This document shows, piece after piece, positions 1 to 8,474 of a DNA stretch of 64,000 bases. The notes beneath the pieces were generated by a model, which was not told the origin of the DNA, searched no databases, and saw only the letters and a list, made by a program, of their open reading frames with translations. The stretch is taken from NCBI RefSeq assembly GCF_024498195.1, contig NZ_CP101824.1, positions 1,488,001 to 1,552,000 on the forward strand, given 5' to 3'. The DNA comes from Halovivax cerinus (GTDB lineage: Archaea; Halobacteriota; Halobacteria; Halobacteriales; Natrialbaceae). A program made the position numbers and the translations under genes. The first letter of the stretch is position 1; each line of letters opens with the position of its first letter.

Positions 1-1
1 G

Positions 2-1273
2 CTCGCGGACGACGATCCGGTCGGCAAGGGGATCGGGCAGGTCCTGCCGGAGTGTCGGGCGTTGCTCGACGGCGAAGCCACCGAACGTCAGTTCGCGCTC
101 GACGGCGCGATCGTGGACGCGACCGTCTCGACCCTGACCACTCGTCGCGGTGCGGGCTCCGTCGTGATGCTCCGCGACGTCACCGACGAGCGGCGCGCGG
201 AGCGGCGCTTCCGGGCGCTCATCGAGAACGTCTCGGACGTGATCACGGTCGTGGACGCCACTGGGACGATCACCTATCAGAGTCCGGCGGTCGAGGACGC
301 GCTGGGCTACGATCCGGACGAACTGGTCGGCACGGCGGTCATCGACGTCGTCCACCCGGAGGACCGGGACGACGCGCGTCGAACCGTCGCCGAGTTGCTG
401 GATCGGCCGGGGGAGATGGCCCGATTCGAGTACCGCCTCCGGACAGCGGATGGGTCCTCGCGCGTGTTCGATGGCGTCCTGACGAACCTCCTCGAGAACG
501 ACTTCGTCGACGGCATCGTCATCACGTTCCGAGACGTGACGAGTCGCAAGCGTCGCGAAGAACAACTCGTCACGCAGAACGAGTACTTGGACGAGTTCGC
601 GGAGATCGTCTCCCACGACCTGCAGGGACCGTTGATGTCGATCAAAGGAAACGCCGACCTGGCCCTGTCGACGGGCTCCGTCGAGCACGTCACCCACGTC
701 CTGGACGCCGTCGATCGAACGAATCAGCTCGTCGACGATCTCCTCCAGATTGCGCGCACGGGGCGTCGGATCGAGGAACTCGAACCGGTCGCGCTGGGTG
801 ACCTCTCCCGGTCGGCCTGGGGACGTGTCTGGAGTCCGGACGCCGAACTCGTCGTCGAGACGGAGCAGACGATCCTCGCAGACCCCGACAGGGTGCGCCA
901 GCTCCTCGGGAACCTCTTCGGTAACGCGGTCGAACACGGTTCGACCGACGGTCGCGCCGATCACTCCCGAAACACGCTCGCACGGAGTGGCGGCGACCGC
1001 CAGTCCACCGCCACCGAGCCGGAGCGTGGCGTCACCGTGGCGATCGGCTCGCTCCCGCTTGGCTTCTACGTCGAGGACGACGGCCCCGGCATCCCGCCGG
1101 ACGAACGGGACCGAATCTTCGATCGCGGCTTCACGACGAGTGACGACGGACTGGGCCTCGGGCTCGGGATCGTCAAACAGATCGTCGGTGCGCACGGCTG
1201 GTCGATCCGCGTTACCGAGGGGTCTGACGGCGGGGCTCGCTTCGAAATCTCGGGCGTCGAACTCGCCGACTAG
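2..1273 (+). CDS. PAS-domain sensor histidine kinase, 5'-truncated by the window edge
   Basis: This is a cytoplasmic sensor kinase of a two-component or phosphorelay system; the signal it senses is unknown. The reading frame is open from base 2, so the true start lies upstream. Visible residues 1-65 are the tail of one sensory domain. A PAS domain follows at about 70-190, starting FRALIENVSDV and ending with the PAC-like stretch ITFRDVTSRKRREEQ. The HisKA phospho-acceptor box is SHDLQGPLMSIKGN near residue 204. The HATPase_c part shows the N box LLGNLFGNAVEHG (about 301), the G1 box EDDGPGIPP (about 358) and a G2-like run DDGLGLGLGIVKQ. A hydrophilic insert of roughly 30 residues separates the N and G1 boxes. 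No response regulator lies next to it in the window, as is common for haloarchaeal orphan kinases. The family call is firm; the partner is unknown. Confidence 0.93.
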   Translation, partial: LADDDPVGKGIGQVLPECRALLDGEATERQFALDGAIVDATVSTLTTRRGAGSVVMLRDVTDERRAERRFRALIENVSDVITVVDATGTITYQSPAVEDALGYDPDELVGTAVIDVVHPEDRDDARRTVAELLDRPGEMARFEYRLRTADGSSRVFDGVLTNLLENDFVDGIVITFRDVTSRKRREEQLVTQNEYLDEFAEIVSHDLQGPLMSIKGNADLALSTGSVEHVTHVLDAVDRTNQLVDDLLQIARTGRRIEELEPVALGDLSRSAWGRVWSPDAELVVETEQTILADPDRVRQLLGNLFGNAVEHGSTDGRADHSRNTLARSGGDRQSTATEPERGVTVAIGSLPLGFYVEDDGPGIPPDERDRIFDRGFTTSDDGLGLGLGIVKQIVGAHGWSIRVTEGSDGGARFEISGVELAD

Positions 1274-1342
1274 GCGTTTCGGTTCGACCGGCAGGTACGA
1301 GCCAGGCGACGCTCGTCCGGGCCTGTGCGATAGTACCGCGCG

Positions 1343-2305
1343 TCAGACGACGGCGATTCCGTCGACGAGGACGAACCCGAACGCGAGCCCGATCAGTGCG
1401 CCCGCGCGGTGGAGTCCGACGTACCAGGGTTCCGGCGTCACCGTCTCGCTCCCGCCGAAGCCGATGAGTTCCAGTTCCTTCGAGACCGTACTGTACGTGT
1501 AGGCACCGAGCAGACCGACGATACCGCCGACGACGAGCAGGAGGCCGAAACCGATCGGCGCGCCGATCCAGCCACCGTTCGCGAGGGCGGCCGACGCGGC
1601 CGTCGAGACGAACGCCACCGCGGCGATCAGCGCCGCCTTCCCCCGTCCAACGTCGAAGGCGGAGGCCACTCCGCCGTAGACGATAGCGGCCGTCCACACC
1701 CCGGAGACGGTTACGACGGCCAGCCAGAGCGATCCATCGGGAAACAGCTGCGAGACGGCCGCCGTCCGCACGCCGTCGAGCGTTCCCGGGTGGGTCCAGT
1801 CTGCGACCACTCGTTCGACCGCGATCGGGCGGGCGGCGTACCGGAGGAGACCGGGCACGGCGGCGAGGGCGGCGATACCAAGTCCGTCGCGGAACGCGGC
1901 GATCGCGTCCCCGTCGCCCCTCCCTGCGCGGCCGGCGACGAGCACGGGAAGCCCCGCGATCAGGACCATCCAGGCGAACGGAGCCAGCGCGGCCCGCGGC
2001 GTCACGCCGCCGACGGCGTTGCTCGCGGCCGTCCCGAGCGATCGGTCGACCGTCTCCGGGGCGTCGCAGTTGTAGAACGACGCCCGTTCTCCATCACAGA
2101 CCCCCTCCGGCGGCCCATACGGGTTGTCGACGGCGACGGTCCCTTCGACCTCGTCGGCGACCGCATCGCCGGCGAGCGTCATCGAGACGCCGCTGGCGAG
2201 ACACACCACGACGACGATGCCGACGACGACGCGAGGTCCGGGCGTCCACCCGTCGAACGCCTCGTGTGGCAGAACGAGGGCACGGAGACTTCGTTTCAGC
2301 ACCAC
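1343..2305 (-). CDS. Polytopic membrane protein, YIP1-like, paralogue 1
   Basis: A 320-residue integral membrane protein of unknown function. The start MVLKRSLRALVLPHEAFDGW is followed by a hydrophobic segment at about 25-45, a soluble loop with two Cys, and about five or six more hydrophobic segments ending near the C-terminus. The N-terminal pattern (LPHEAFDGW, then a membrane span) resembles haloarchaeal YIP1-domain proteins, but that is only a resemblance. It is a clear paralogue of the gene at 2600-3505: both share the N-terminus, the stretch VTPRAALAP, GLGIAALAA/GVGIAALAA, the segment AAVSQLFPDG, VSGVWTAAIVYGG and the C-terminal LHRAGAL. The two lie in the same orientation, separated by a remnant of another membrane gene, which points to tandem duplication of a two-gene unit. 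It ends 70 bp from the kinase stop, tail to tail. Confidence 0.85.
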   Translation of the reverse strand: MVLKRSLRALVLPHEAFDGWTPGPRVVVGIVVVVCLASGVSMTLAGDAVADEVEGTVAVDNPYGPPEGVCDGERASFYNCDAPETVDRSLGTAASNAVGGVTPRAALAPFAWMVLIAGLPVLVAGRAGRGDGDAIAAFRDGLGIAALAAVPGLLRYAARPIAVERVVADWTHPGTLDGVRTAAVSQLFPDGSLWLAVVTVSGVWTAAIVYGGVASAFDVGRGKAALIAAVAFVSTAASAALANGGWIGAPIGFGLLLVVGGIVGLLGAYTYSTVSKELELIGFGGSETVTPEPWYVGLHRAGALIGLAFGFVLVDGIAVV

Positions 2306-2400
2306 ACGATCGCTTGATGTGGCTGACGAATAAACTTTCTGAACTGTACGTCATATCTACTACTTCGGGGGACCGTCTGAACGTTCGTAGCGAGCGTCGA

Positions 2401-2514
2401 CCGACGATCTCGGGAGTCCGGCTGGTGCCACTCGACTCGCTCGCGCTCACGATCTCCGTCGCCGCCAGCGGCTCGTGGTGGGCCTCTCGGCTGGCGGTCG
2501 AAAGTCGCTGCTGA
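2401..2514 (+). pseudogene. C-terminal remnant of the membrane gene found intact-length at 3754-5382
   Basis: This short stretch ends in a stop at 2512-2514. It encodes SLALTISVAASGSWWASR, matching SLALTICVAAGVSWWSSR at the C-terminus of the 3754-5382 gene. Twenty bases are identical (2436-2455 against 5289-5308). No start codon or N-terminal part is present. It sits just before the 3' end of the second YIP1-like paralogue, exactly where a duplicated copy of the downstream partner should end. The simplest reading is that a divergent gene pair was duplicated in tandem and the first copy of the plus-strand gene was almost wholly deleted. Confidence 0.75.
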
Positions 2515-2599
2515 ACGCGATTCGGTCCTGTATCGACCTGGCGAGAACGTCCGAGCGACCGAAACGCGAGAGCGTATAGAGACGCTCTTCGTCCCGCCC

Positions 2600-3505
2600 T
2601 CAGACGAACGCGATCCCGTCGAGGAGGACGAACCCGAGGGCGAGCGCCACGAGCGCGCCTGCGCGGTGAAGTCCGACGTACCGGGGTTGCGGCGTTGCCG
2701 GCTCGCCCCCGCCGAAACCGACGAGCCCCTTCGACACCGTGATGTACGTCGACGCGCCGAGCAAACCGACGATGCCGGCGACGACGAATCCGAGGCCGAA
2801 ACCGATCGGTGCGTCGATCCACCCGCCTTCCCCGAGGACGGCCGACGCGGTCGTCGTGACGAACGCCACCCCGGCGACGAGCGCCGCTCGACACCGGCCC
2901 GTCTCGAAGGAGGCGGTCGTCCCTCCGTAGACGATGGCGGCCGTCCACACTCCCGAGACGGCCACGACGGCCAGCCAGAGCGCTCCGTCGGGAAACAGCT
3001 GCGAGACGGCCGCCATCGGAGGCTCGTACAGGGATCTCGCGTACGATTCCATGTACGTCCATCCCCCGATCGACCGCTCGACCGCGACCGGGCGGACGGC
3101 GTATCGGAGGAGACCGGGCGCCGCGGCGAGGGCGGCGATGCCAACTCCGTCACGGAACGCGACTCTCACGTCTTCGTCGTCCGTTCCTGTACGACCCGCG
3201 ACGAGGACGGCAAGCCCCGCGATCAGGAACACCCAGGCGAGCGGGGCCAGCGCGGCCCGCGGCGTCACCCCGTCGAGGGCGTTACTCGCATCCGTCTCGA
3301 TCGACTGGCGCGGCTCCGACGGCATATCGACGGGGTGGCCCTCCGCGACCTGGTCGGCGACCGCATCGCCGGCGAGCGCGATCGAGGCGCCGTTGACTGC
3401 GCATAGCAGGACGACGAGGACGGCGATGACGCGAAGTCCCTGGGTCCACCCGTCGAACGCCTCGTGTGGCAGAACGAGGGCGCGGAGACTCCGTTTCAGT
3501 GACAT
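2600..3505 (-). CDS. Polytopic membrane protein, YIP1-like, paralogue 2
   Basis: A 301-residue membrane protein and paralogue of the 1343-2305 gene. It has the same N-terminus (MSLKRSLRALVLPHEAFDGW), then a hydrophobic segment at about 25-47, an Asp/Pro-rich loop shorter than in paralogue 1 and without its Cys residues, and about six hydrophobic segments. The conserved core includes AAVSQLFPDG and VSGVWTAAIVYGG. Divergence is concentrated in the first loop and around the residue 150 loop (MESYARSLYEPPM, extra here). It is divergently arranged with the broken membrane gene at 3754, which shares the 250-bp spacer. Function is unknown; a role linked to its divergent partner is plausible only because the pair was duplicated together. 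Confidence 0.85.
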   Translation of the reverse strand: MSLKRSLRALVLPHEAFDGWTQGLRVIAVLVVLLCAVNGASIALAGDAVADQVAEGHPVDMPSEPRQSIETDASNALDGVTPRAALAPLAWVFLIAGLAVLVAGRTGTDDEDVRVAFRDGVGIAALAAAPGLLRYAVRPVAVERSIGGWTYMESYARSLYEPPMAAVSQLFPDGALWLAVVAVSGVWTAAIVYGGTTASFETGRCRAALVAGVAFVTTTASAVLGEGGWIDAPIGFGLGFVVAGIVGLLGASTYITVSKGLVGFGGGEPATPQPRYVGLHRAGALVALALGFVLLDGIAFV

Positions 3506-3753
3506 ACTCGCACTTTCTACTCTCGTAGATTATGCTTTAGGGAAGCGATTCAGCCGTACTAACCGACCGCTCCGGTCGTCACTCCGTCCATTGGAGCGAG
3601 CACGGACGCAGCTCTCACCGGGTCCGAACGCTGTCCTCATCGGTTCTCAACGCTGCGCTCACCGAGTTCGAATGCCGCCCTCCGGCCGTGTCGACGCAAA
3701 CATTGTTACGGCGAAGAGTCATTGGATCGGATATAGAATCGACACGAACACCG

Positions 3754-5382
3754 ATGATCGGCCCCGCCTGGATCCGCCAAAGCGCCCTGGTCGCCCGAGC
3801 CGAGTGGCGACGCGACGAGCGCGAGTTCGCCCGCACCCGGTCCGGACCGGCGTTCGGACTCGCCGTCGCGGCCGTCGCGGGCTGGTTCGCACACGCGTTC
3901 GGAAGCGCGTATCTGGCGGCCGAGTTGTCCCTGCCCATCCCACCCTGACTCCTGGTCGGGCTCGCGGTCGCGGACGTCATCTGGCGAAGCGGTCGGCTGA
4001 CGCTACGCCGATTCGAACGGTTGAATCCGGCCCTATTGCTCCCGACGATCCACGTTCGTGTGGCGGTGGGAGGCTTGCTCACGTTCGTCTACGCGCGAAC
4101 GTTGGCCAGAATCGGGCCGCCAGCGATCGGCGTGGCCGTCGGTCTCGGACTGGCTGCCGATTCGCCGGTACTCTCCCTCTCGATTCTCGTCGCCACGCCG
4201 GCGATGGTGGCGCTCGCAGTTGCGGTCGGCGCGGCGAGCGGTATCGCCGGCCGACACGCCGTCACGCACGTCGTCGGTGGACGCGGGATTCGCGGTTCCG
4301 TCCGGCTGGTGGCTGGTGTAGTCGTTTTCGCTGCGACTTTCGCCATCGCCTCCCTCGTCGGCGCCCCGTTTTCGGATTCGACGCGGTTCGGACCCGAAAG
4401 CGGACTCGATTCGCTATCGCCGGTGATCGAATTCTTCCGACCGAGTGGCGACGCGACGGGGATACTCGCCCTTCGGTGGCTGGCCGCGTTCAGTACTCTC
4501 TCCCTCATCGTGCTGGCCCTCGTCTCGGTGTCGGTCGCGTCCGCTCAACGACACTGGCTGGCCGATCCAGTCGGAACGTCGCGAGCCGTCGACTCTCGAT
4601 CGCTACTCGCCCGCGGTCGGCTGGATCGGCTGCTCGGCGGACGCGTTTCTCGCTCGACGCGAACGGTGATCCGGGGGACGTGGCGCGTCGAGCGACGAAA
4701 TCCGCGGGGACTGTTGTACCCGACGTTCGTTCTCGTGTTCGTGGGCGTACTCGGCTTCCCCGTCTTCGCACTCGCCGGGATCCCGTTCGCGTTGCTGCTC
4801 GTTCTCGCCCTCGGACTGGCGGCGGGCGTCGTGTTCGGGACCGACCCGGTCGGACGCGCCTACCGCCCGCTCCCGCTGCTCTTGACGACCGCCGACGCGC
4901 GAACGTTCGTCGTCGGACCGCTTGTCGCCACGGTCCTCACGGCCGTCGTCCTCGTCGCGGTCGGCTTCGTCCCGCTGGGTCTCCTGAGCGCCGCGTCCGT
5001 GCCGGAGACGCTCCTGCTCGCGGTCGTCGGCGTCGGGTTCGCGGCGACGACCACCGCGGTCGCCCTCGCGATGGGACTCGATGTTTCGACCGACGCCGTC
5101 GGACGCGTTCCCACGTACTTCAGCGACGTCCGGACGTACGGAGAAACCGGCTGGGGGCAGTTTCGCCGAGTCGGCACCGGCTTCTTGCTCACGTCAGCCG
5201 TCGGCCTTCCGGCGTTTCTCGGCAACGCGGCGTGGGTCTACGACCCGCTCGCTGCTGTTGGCGTCCCGATCGTCGCGGTCCGGCTCGGCTCGCTCGCGCT
5301 CACGATCTGCGTGGCCGCCGGCGTCTCGTGGTGGTCGTCTCGGGTAGCGATCGAGCGGTATCGCGGTTACGAACTGGTGTGA
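3754..5382 (+). pseudogene. Large membrane protein (ABC-2-permease-like) interrupted by an in-frame TGA
   Basis: A continuous reading frame of about 542 codons runs from ATG 3754 to the stop at 5380-5382, broken only by a TGA at 3946-3948 (codon 65). Before the TGA it reads MIGPAWIRQSALVARAEWRR and the hydrophobic GLAVAAVAGWFAHAFGSAYLAA. After it the same frame continues without gap as LLVGLAVADVIWRSGRL and then many hydrophobic segments. The N-terminal amphipathic start followed by repeated membrane spans recalls ABC-2-type permeases, but no ATPase gene is adjacent, so the family is unsure. Downstream of the TGA, a TTG at 4021 could restart translation of 453 residues, though that would remove the first spans. 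One base change (for example TGG or CGA) would restore the gene. It could be a real pseudogene or a sequencing error. Confidence 0.7.
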
Positions 5383-5540
5383 ATTCCTCTATAATTGCCC
5401 GTAGCACGGCTTGTTCACAACGTGTTTTCTATCCCGGTATTGGCGTACGCCTACGAGAGTTGGTGCTTTGAACGGCTCCCACAGCACCCTCGTTGAATAT
5501 TCTATCCGAATAGCTGCTCACTATCATCTATATAAATATT

Positions 5541-5561
5541 TACAAACCGTTATTTATTTAA
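5541..5561 (+). promoter_or_regulatory. Probable TATA/BRE promoter of the halocin-like gene
   Basis: An A-rich, BRE-like stretch around 5542-5548 is followed by TTATTTATTTA at 5550-5560. The T-rich core lies 24-34 bp before the ATG at 5584, the spacing expected of a leaderless haloarchaeal transcript. A second TATA-like run lies at 5529-5540. Confidence 0.5.
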
Positions 5562-5583
5562 GTACATAATTTCAATACTATAT

Positions 5584-6330
5584 ATGGCTAAAACACCAAA
5601 TAGGAGATCTGTATTATCGGCATTGGGAACGGCTGGTAGCGCTTCTTTAGCAGGTGTTACGGTAGAAAAGGGGGGAGCGGAAAACGAGCGGCGAACCGTT
5701 CGAAGTTCAGGCCGTGAGGTGGTCGAGTGGACCGGTGAAAAGAAAAAGGAGGTTGCTTCCACCGCGTCAAATAATAAGATGGTAGCAGCAATTTCAAACC
5801 GATTGAAGCAAAACGGGTGGGTTATTTCCGACAGCAAGCACAGGTCGGGGACCGTTTTGGCTGCCGACGGAGAGGAGTACGATTTCGGCGTCCTATCGTT
5901 CGAATCGGTCATGGAGTCGGAGAGGCAGGCTGCAATTCTGTGGAAACGATATAAAACAGGCGAGTGGGAAGTTAAGGGATACGTGCACAGCAATTCTGAC
6001 AATAACTCGGATAGTGATGTGGTGATTACTGTCGATTCTACGATGAACGTCCGGAAAATCGAATATGAGGGCGGGGCCACAATTGAGACATCTTGTCCGT
6101 GTCTTGATCCCGGTGGAGGAAGTGACTGCGTGTTCTTCCACGATCGCTATTGTGTCGACTTCAACCTGAGTTGTGTACTTTTCGTGATAGGGGCACTTGG
6201 TTTAAGCTGTGGGACTGCGGGGGCTGTCGGTTGTTTAGGGGCAGCGGGTCTCGGTATTGCTGAGTATCTCGCCGGTGATGGGTGTAATATTTGTGACGAA
6301 TATACGGAGGATGAGGTCTTCCTCTGTTAA
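5584..6330 (+). CDS. Halocin C8-like preproprotein (microhalocin precursor)
   Basis: Probably a secreted antimicrobial peptide precursor. The 248-residue product starts with a Tat-type signal (RRSVLSALGTAG, residues 7-18, then a hydrophobic stretch), a hydrophilic middle of about 140 residues, and a 78-residue C-terminal region (171-248) with ten cysteines that ends in Cys as the last residue. In the known halocin C8 family a Tat-exported proprotein is cut into an N-terminal immunity part and a C-terminal halocin of 76 residues, also with ten Cys and a terminal Cys; the layout here matches, with hydrophobic Gly/Ala segments such as LFVIGALGLSC. The gene is clearly more AT-rich than its neighbours and uses codons they avoid (ATA, TTA, AAA), a sign of recent transfer. 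No dedicated ABC exporter or regulator is adjacent. The call rests on architecture, not on alignment. Confidence 0.78.
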   Translation: MAKTPNRRSVLSALGTAGSASLAGVTVEKGGAENERRTVRSSGREVVEWTGEKKKEVASTASNNKMVAAISNRLKQNGWVISDSKHRSGTVLAADGEEYDFGVLSFESVMESERQAAILWKRYKTGEWEVKGYVHSNSDNNSDSDVVITVDSTMNVRKIEYEGGATIETSCPCLDPGGGSDCVFFHDRYCVDFNLSCVLFVIGALGLSCGTAGAVGCLGAAGLGIAEYLAGDGCNICDEYTEDEVFLC

Positions 6331-6419
6331 TGGCTCAAATAATATCGCGTAACCTATTCAGAACCAATAATATATCATAGGATCGAACTCTCTACGCGTA
6401 CAAAATATATCATACAGTA

Positions 6420-6815
6420 ATGGAAGGTAGAACTACACTGTTTGGGCGGCTCGTTTCGAGCTTACTTGCTCGGGAAATAGCCCTATTTATATTTCTGCTT
6501 ATCGGCGGTCACGTCGAGGGCGTCATCGAAGTGGGGGAGTACCTCTCGATCGGTGCTGCGATTCCCATACTAATGGGACTGTTCACCGGAATCGGGTTAC
6601 GATTGTACCTCGGCACCGATTCCGACTGGTCGGCCTTCTTGATCGTATTCGTCGTCTCCGTCGCTGGTATTACGTTCAGTTGGGTCGTCTCGGCCGCGTT
6701 GTTCGGCGACGCGGGCGAATCCGGCCGGATTCCCGGATTCTTTCTCGCGGTACTTCTTGGTAGCGTCCTCGCCCGGGCCTGGAACGCCGGCCGTCGACCC
6801 GGGGTCGCCGAGTGA
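6420..6815 (+). CDS. Small four-span membrane protein next to the halocin-like gene
   Basis: A 131-residue protein with four hydrophobic segments (about residues 19-38, 42-64, 70-96 and 103-120). Function is not recognised. It lies 89 bp downstream of the halocin-like gene on the same strand. The spacer is AT-rich with two ATATATCATA repeats (6369 and 6406 regions), so it may have its own promoter. Base composition changes from AT-rich in the first 30 codons to typical GC-rich afterwards, suggesting the edge of the transferred island lies inside or near this gene. A role in producer protection is possible only by association. Confidence 0.7.
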   Translation: MEGRTTLFGRLVSSLLAREIALFIFLLIGGHVEGVIEVGEYLSIGAAIPILMGLFTGIGLRLYLGTDSDWSAFLIVFVVSVAGITFSWVVSAALFGDAGESGRIPGFFLAVLLGSVLARAWNAGRRPGVAE

Positions 6816-6875
6816 TCGTCGCGCGGTTCGTCCGGTGTCGGTAGGGTTTTGGCGCCCCTCCCACTCACTTCGAGC

Positions 6876-8165
6876 ATGAGCACGTATCCGCGGATTTCCG
6901 CGCAACTCGACGACCTGGAGTCGGCCGTCGAGGAGGGTCGACGGAAGATGGAGTGGGCGCGTCAGCACATGCCGATCATGGAGGCGGTCCGCGAGGACTT
7001 CGAGGCAAACCAGCCGCTGGCCGGCGAACGCATCGCGATGGCGATGCACGTCGAGGCCAAGACGGCGATTCTGGTCGAGGCGCTCGCGGCTGGTGGCGCA
7101 GAAGTAGCTGTCACGGGCTGCAACCCGCTGTCGACGCACGACGACGTCTCCGCGGCGCTGGACGACGTCGACGACATCACCAGCTACGCCAAGCGCGAGG
7201 TCGACGACGAAGAGTACTACGCCGCCATCGAGGCGACGATCGACCTCGAGCCGACGATTACCGTCGACGACGGGATGGACCTCGTCGCCGCGATCCACGA
7301 GGACTATCCGGAACTCATCGACGGCATCGTCGGCGGCTGCGAGGAGACGACCACCGGCGTCCACCGCCTGCGCGCGATGGCCGACGACGGCGCCCTGGAG
7401 TACCCGGTCTTCGCGGTGAACGACACGCCGATGAAGCGCCTGTTCGACAACGTCCACGGCACCGGCGAGTCCTCGCTGGCCTCGCTGGCCATGACGACCA
7501 ACCTCTCCTGGGCGGGCAAGAACGTCGTCGTCGGCGGCTACGGCTACTGCGGCAAGGGCGTCGCGAAGAAGGCCGCGGGCCAGAACGCGAACGTGATCGT
7601 CACCGAGGTCGAGCCTCGCCGCGCCCTCGAAGCGCACATGGAGGGCTACGACGTCATGCCGATGGCCGAAGCCGCCGAGATCGGCGACGTCTTCATCACC
7701 ACGACGGGCAACCGCGACGTGATCGTCGAAGAGCACTTCGAGAAGATGCAGGACGGTGTCCTGCTGGCCAACGCGGGCCACTTCGACGTCGAGATCGACC
7801 TCGACGCACTCGACGACCTCGCCGTGGACCGCTACGCGGCCAGAGACGGCGTCGAGGCCTACGAGATGGCAGACGGCCGGCGCCTCAACGTCGTCGCGGA
7901 GGGCCGCCTCGTCAATCTCGCCGCCCCCGTCTCACTGGGCCACCCCGTCGAGGTCATGGACCAGAGCTTCGGCGTCCAGGCCGTCGCCGTCCGCGAACTC
8001 TTAGCACGCGACCACGCGGACGAGTACGACCCCGGCGTCCACGATGTCCCCGACGAACTCGACAAAGAGATCGCCGAGATCAAGCTCGCCGCGGAGGACG
8101 TCGACTTCGACTCCCTGACCGACACCCAGCGCGAGTACATGGGCAGCTGGGATCACGGGACGTAG
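6876..8165 (+). CDS. ahcY: Adenosylhomocysteinase (S-adenosylhomocysteine hydrolase)
   Basis: Reversibly hydrolyses S-adenosylhomocysteine to adenosine and homocysteine in the cytoplasm, keeping methyl-transfer cycles running. The 429-residue product is the usual length for archaeal enzymes. Visible landmarks are the substrate-domain start with MAMHVEAKTAILVE, the catalytic-site stretch AVNDTPMKRLFDN (Lys and Asp), the NAD-binding loop GGYGYCGKGVA near residue 219, and the C-terminal EGRLVNLAAPVSLGHP. ATG 6876 is chosen over an in-frame TTG at 6849 because homologous N-termini begin near here and a T-rich element lies about 28 bp upstream. The last 20 codons are repeated at 8820-8881 beyond a hicBA module, so the gene end looks like a former integration site. 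The gene itself is intact. Confidence 0.97.
   Translation: MSTYPRISAQLDDLESAVEEGRRKMEWARQHMPIMEAVREDFEANQPLAGERIAMAMHVEAKTAILVEALAAGGAEVAVTGCNPLSTHDDVSAALDDVDDITSYAKREVDDEEYYAAIEATIDLEPTITVDDGMDLVAAIHEDYPELIDGIVGGCEETTTGVHRLRAMADDGALEYPVFAVNDTPMKRLFDNVHGTGESSLASLAMTTNLSWAGKNVVVGGYGYCGKGVAKKAAGQNANVIVTEVEPRRALEAHMEGYDVMPMAEAAEIGDVFITTTGNRDVIVEEHFEKMQDGVLLANAGHFDVEIDLDALDDLAVDRYAARDGVEAYEMADGRRLNVVAEGRLVNLAAPVSLGHPVEVMDQSFGVQAVAVRELLARDHADEYDPGVHDVPDELDKEIAEIKLAAEDVDFDSLTDTQREYMGSWDHGT
8103..8164 (+). repeat. ahcY 3'-end direct repeat, copy 1 (inside the gene)
   Basis: The last 62 bases of ahcY before the final stop base match 8820-8881 at 57 of 62 positions. The identical core of 32 bases is 8121-8152. 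This copy forms the C-terminus of the intact enzyme and marks the left border of the 717-bp hicBA segment. Confidence 0.92.
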
Positions 8166-8210
8166 TCTGCGAGCACCGTTCCGGTCCCCTGGCTGAACGG
8201 GAGTGCTTTC

Positions 8211-8465
8211 TTACAGATTTCGATCAAGCCAGTCGAGAAACAGCTGAAAGTCCTTCATACCCGCCTGGGAGCCGACCTTTCTGAGCGTTCCTGTCGAGAG
8301 TTCGTCGTGTCGCGGAACGGGGACGGTTCGTGCGTCCGAATCGTGGTCGGCGGGCGGCTCCCACCGAAGGATGAAGTGATCGCCGTTCACGCGATCGACG
8401 TAGAACGGCCCGCTGTTGACCAGTACGCGCATGACGTCGTCCCCAGAATACGTCCGCCTCGACAT
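8211..8465 (-). CDS. hicA: HicA-family toxin (mRNA interferase)
   Basis: HicA toxins are small dsRBD-like ribonucleases that cleave mRNA and arrest growth unless bound by HicB. The 84-residue product has the family's core: a basic N-terminus, the catalytic-His motif GDHFILRW (His30), then VPVPRHDEL and GTLRKVGSQAGM. It is slightly longer than many HicA proteins because of an acidic loop (ADHDSDART). It follows hicB by 9 bp on the same strand, the order hicB-hicA, so it is probably co-transcribed from the hicB promoter. The pair lies between two copies of the ahcY 3' end, which suggests arrival as a mobile cassette. Confidence 0.9.
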   Translation of the reverse strand: MSRRTYSGDDVMRVLVNSGPFYVDRVNGDHFILRWEPPADHDSDARTVPVPRHDELSTGTLRKVGSQAGMKDFQLFLDWLDRNL

Positions 8466-8474
8466 TCGTCCGTA

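Noticed and set aside
3946-3948. TGA as selenocysteine codon
   Set aside because: Haloarchaea are not known to use selenocysteine, no SECIS-like structure is apparent, and the position is in a membrane protein with no redox motif.
2934-5471. An 845-codon open frame on the plus strand through the YIP1-like and membrane genes
   Set aside because: Its product is Arg/Pro/Ser-rich without domains. It is a frame shadow of GC-rich coding DNA.
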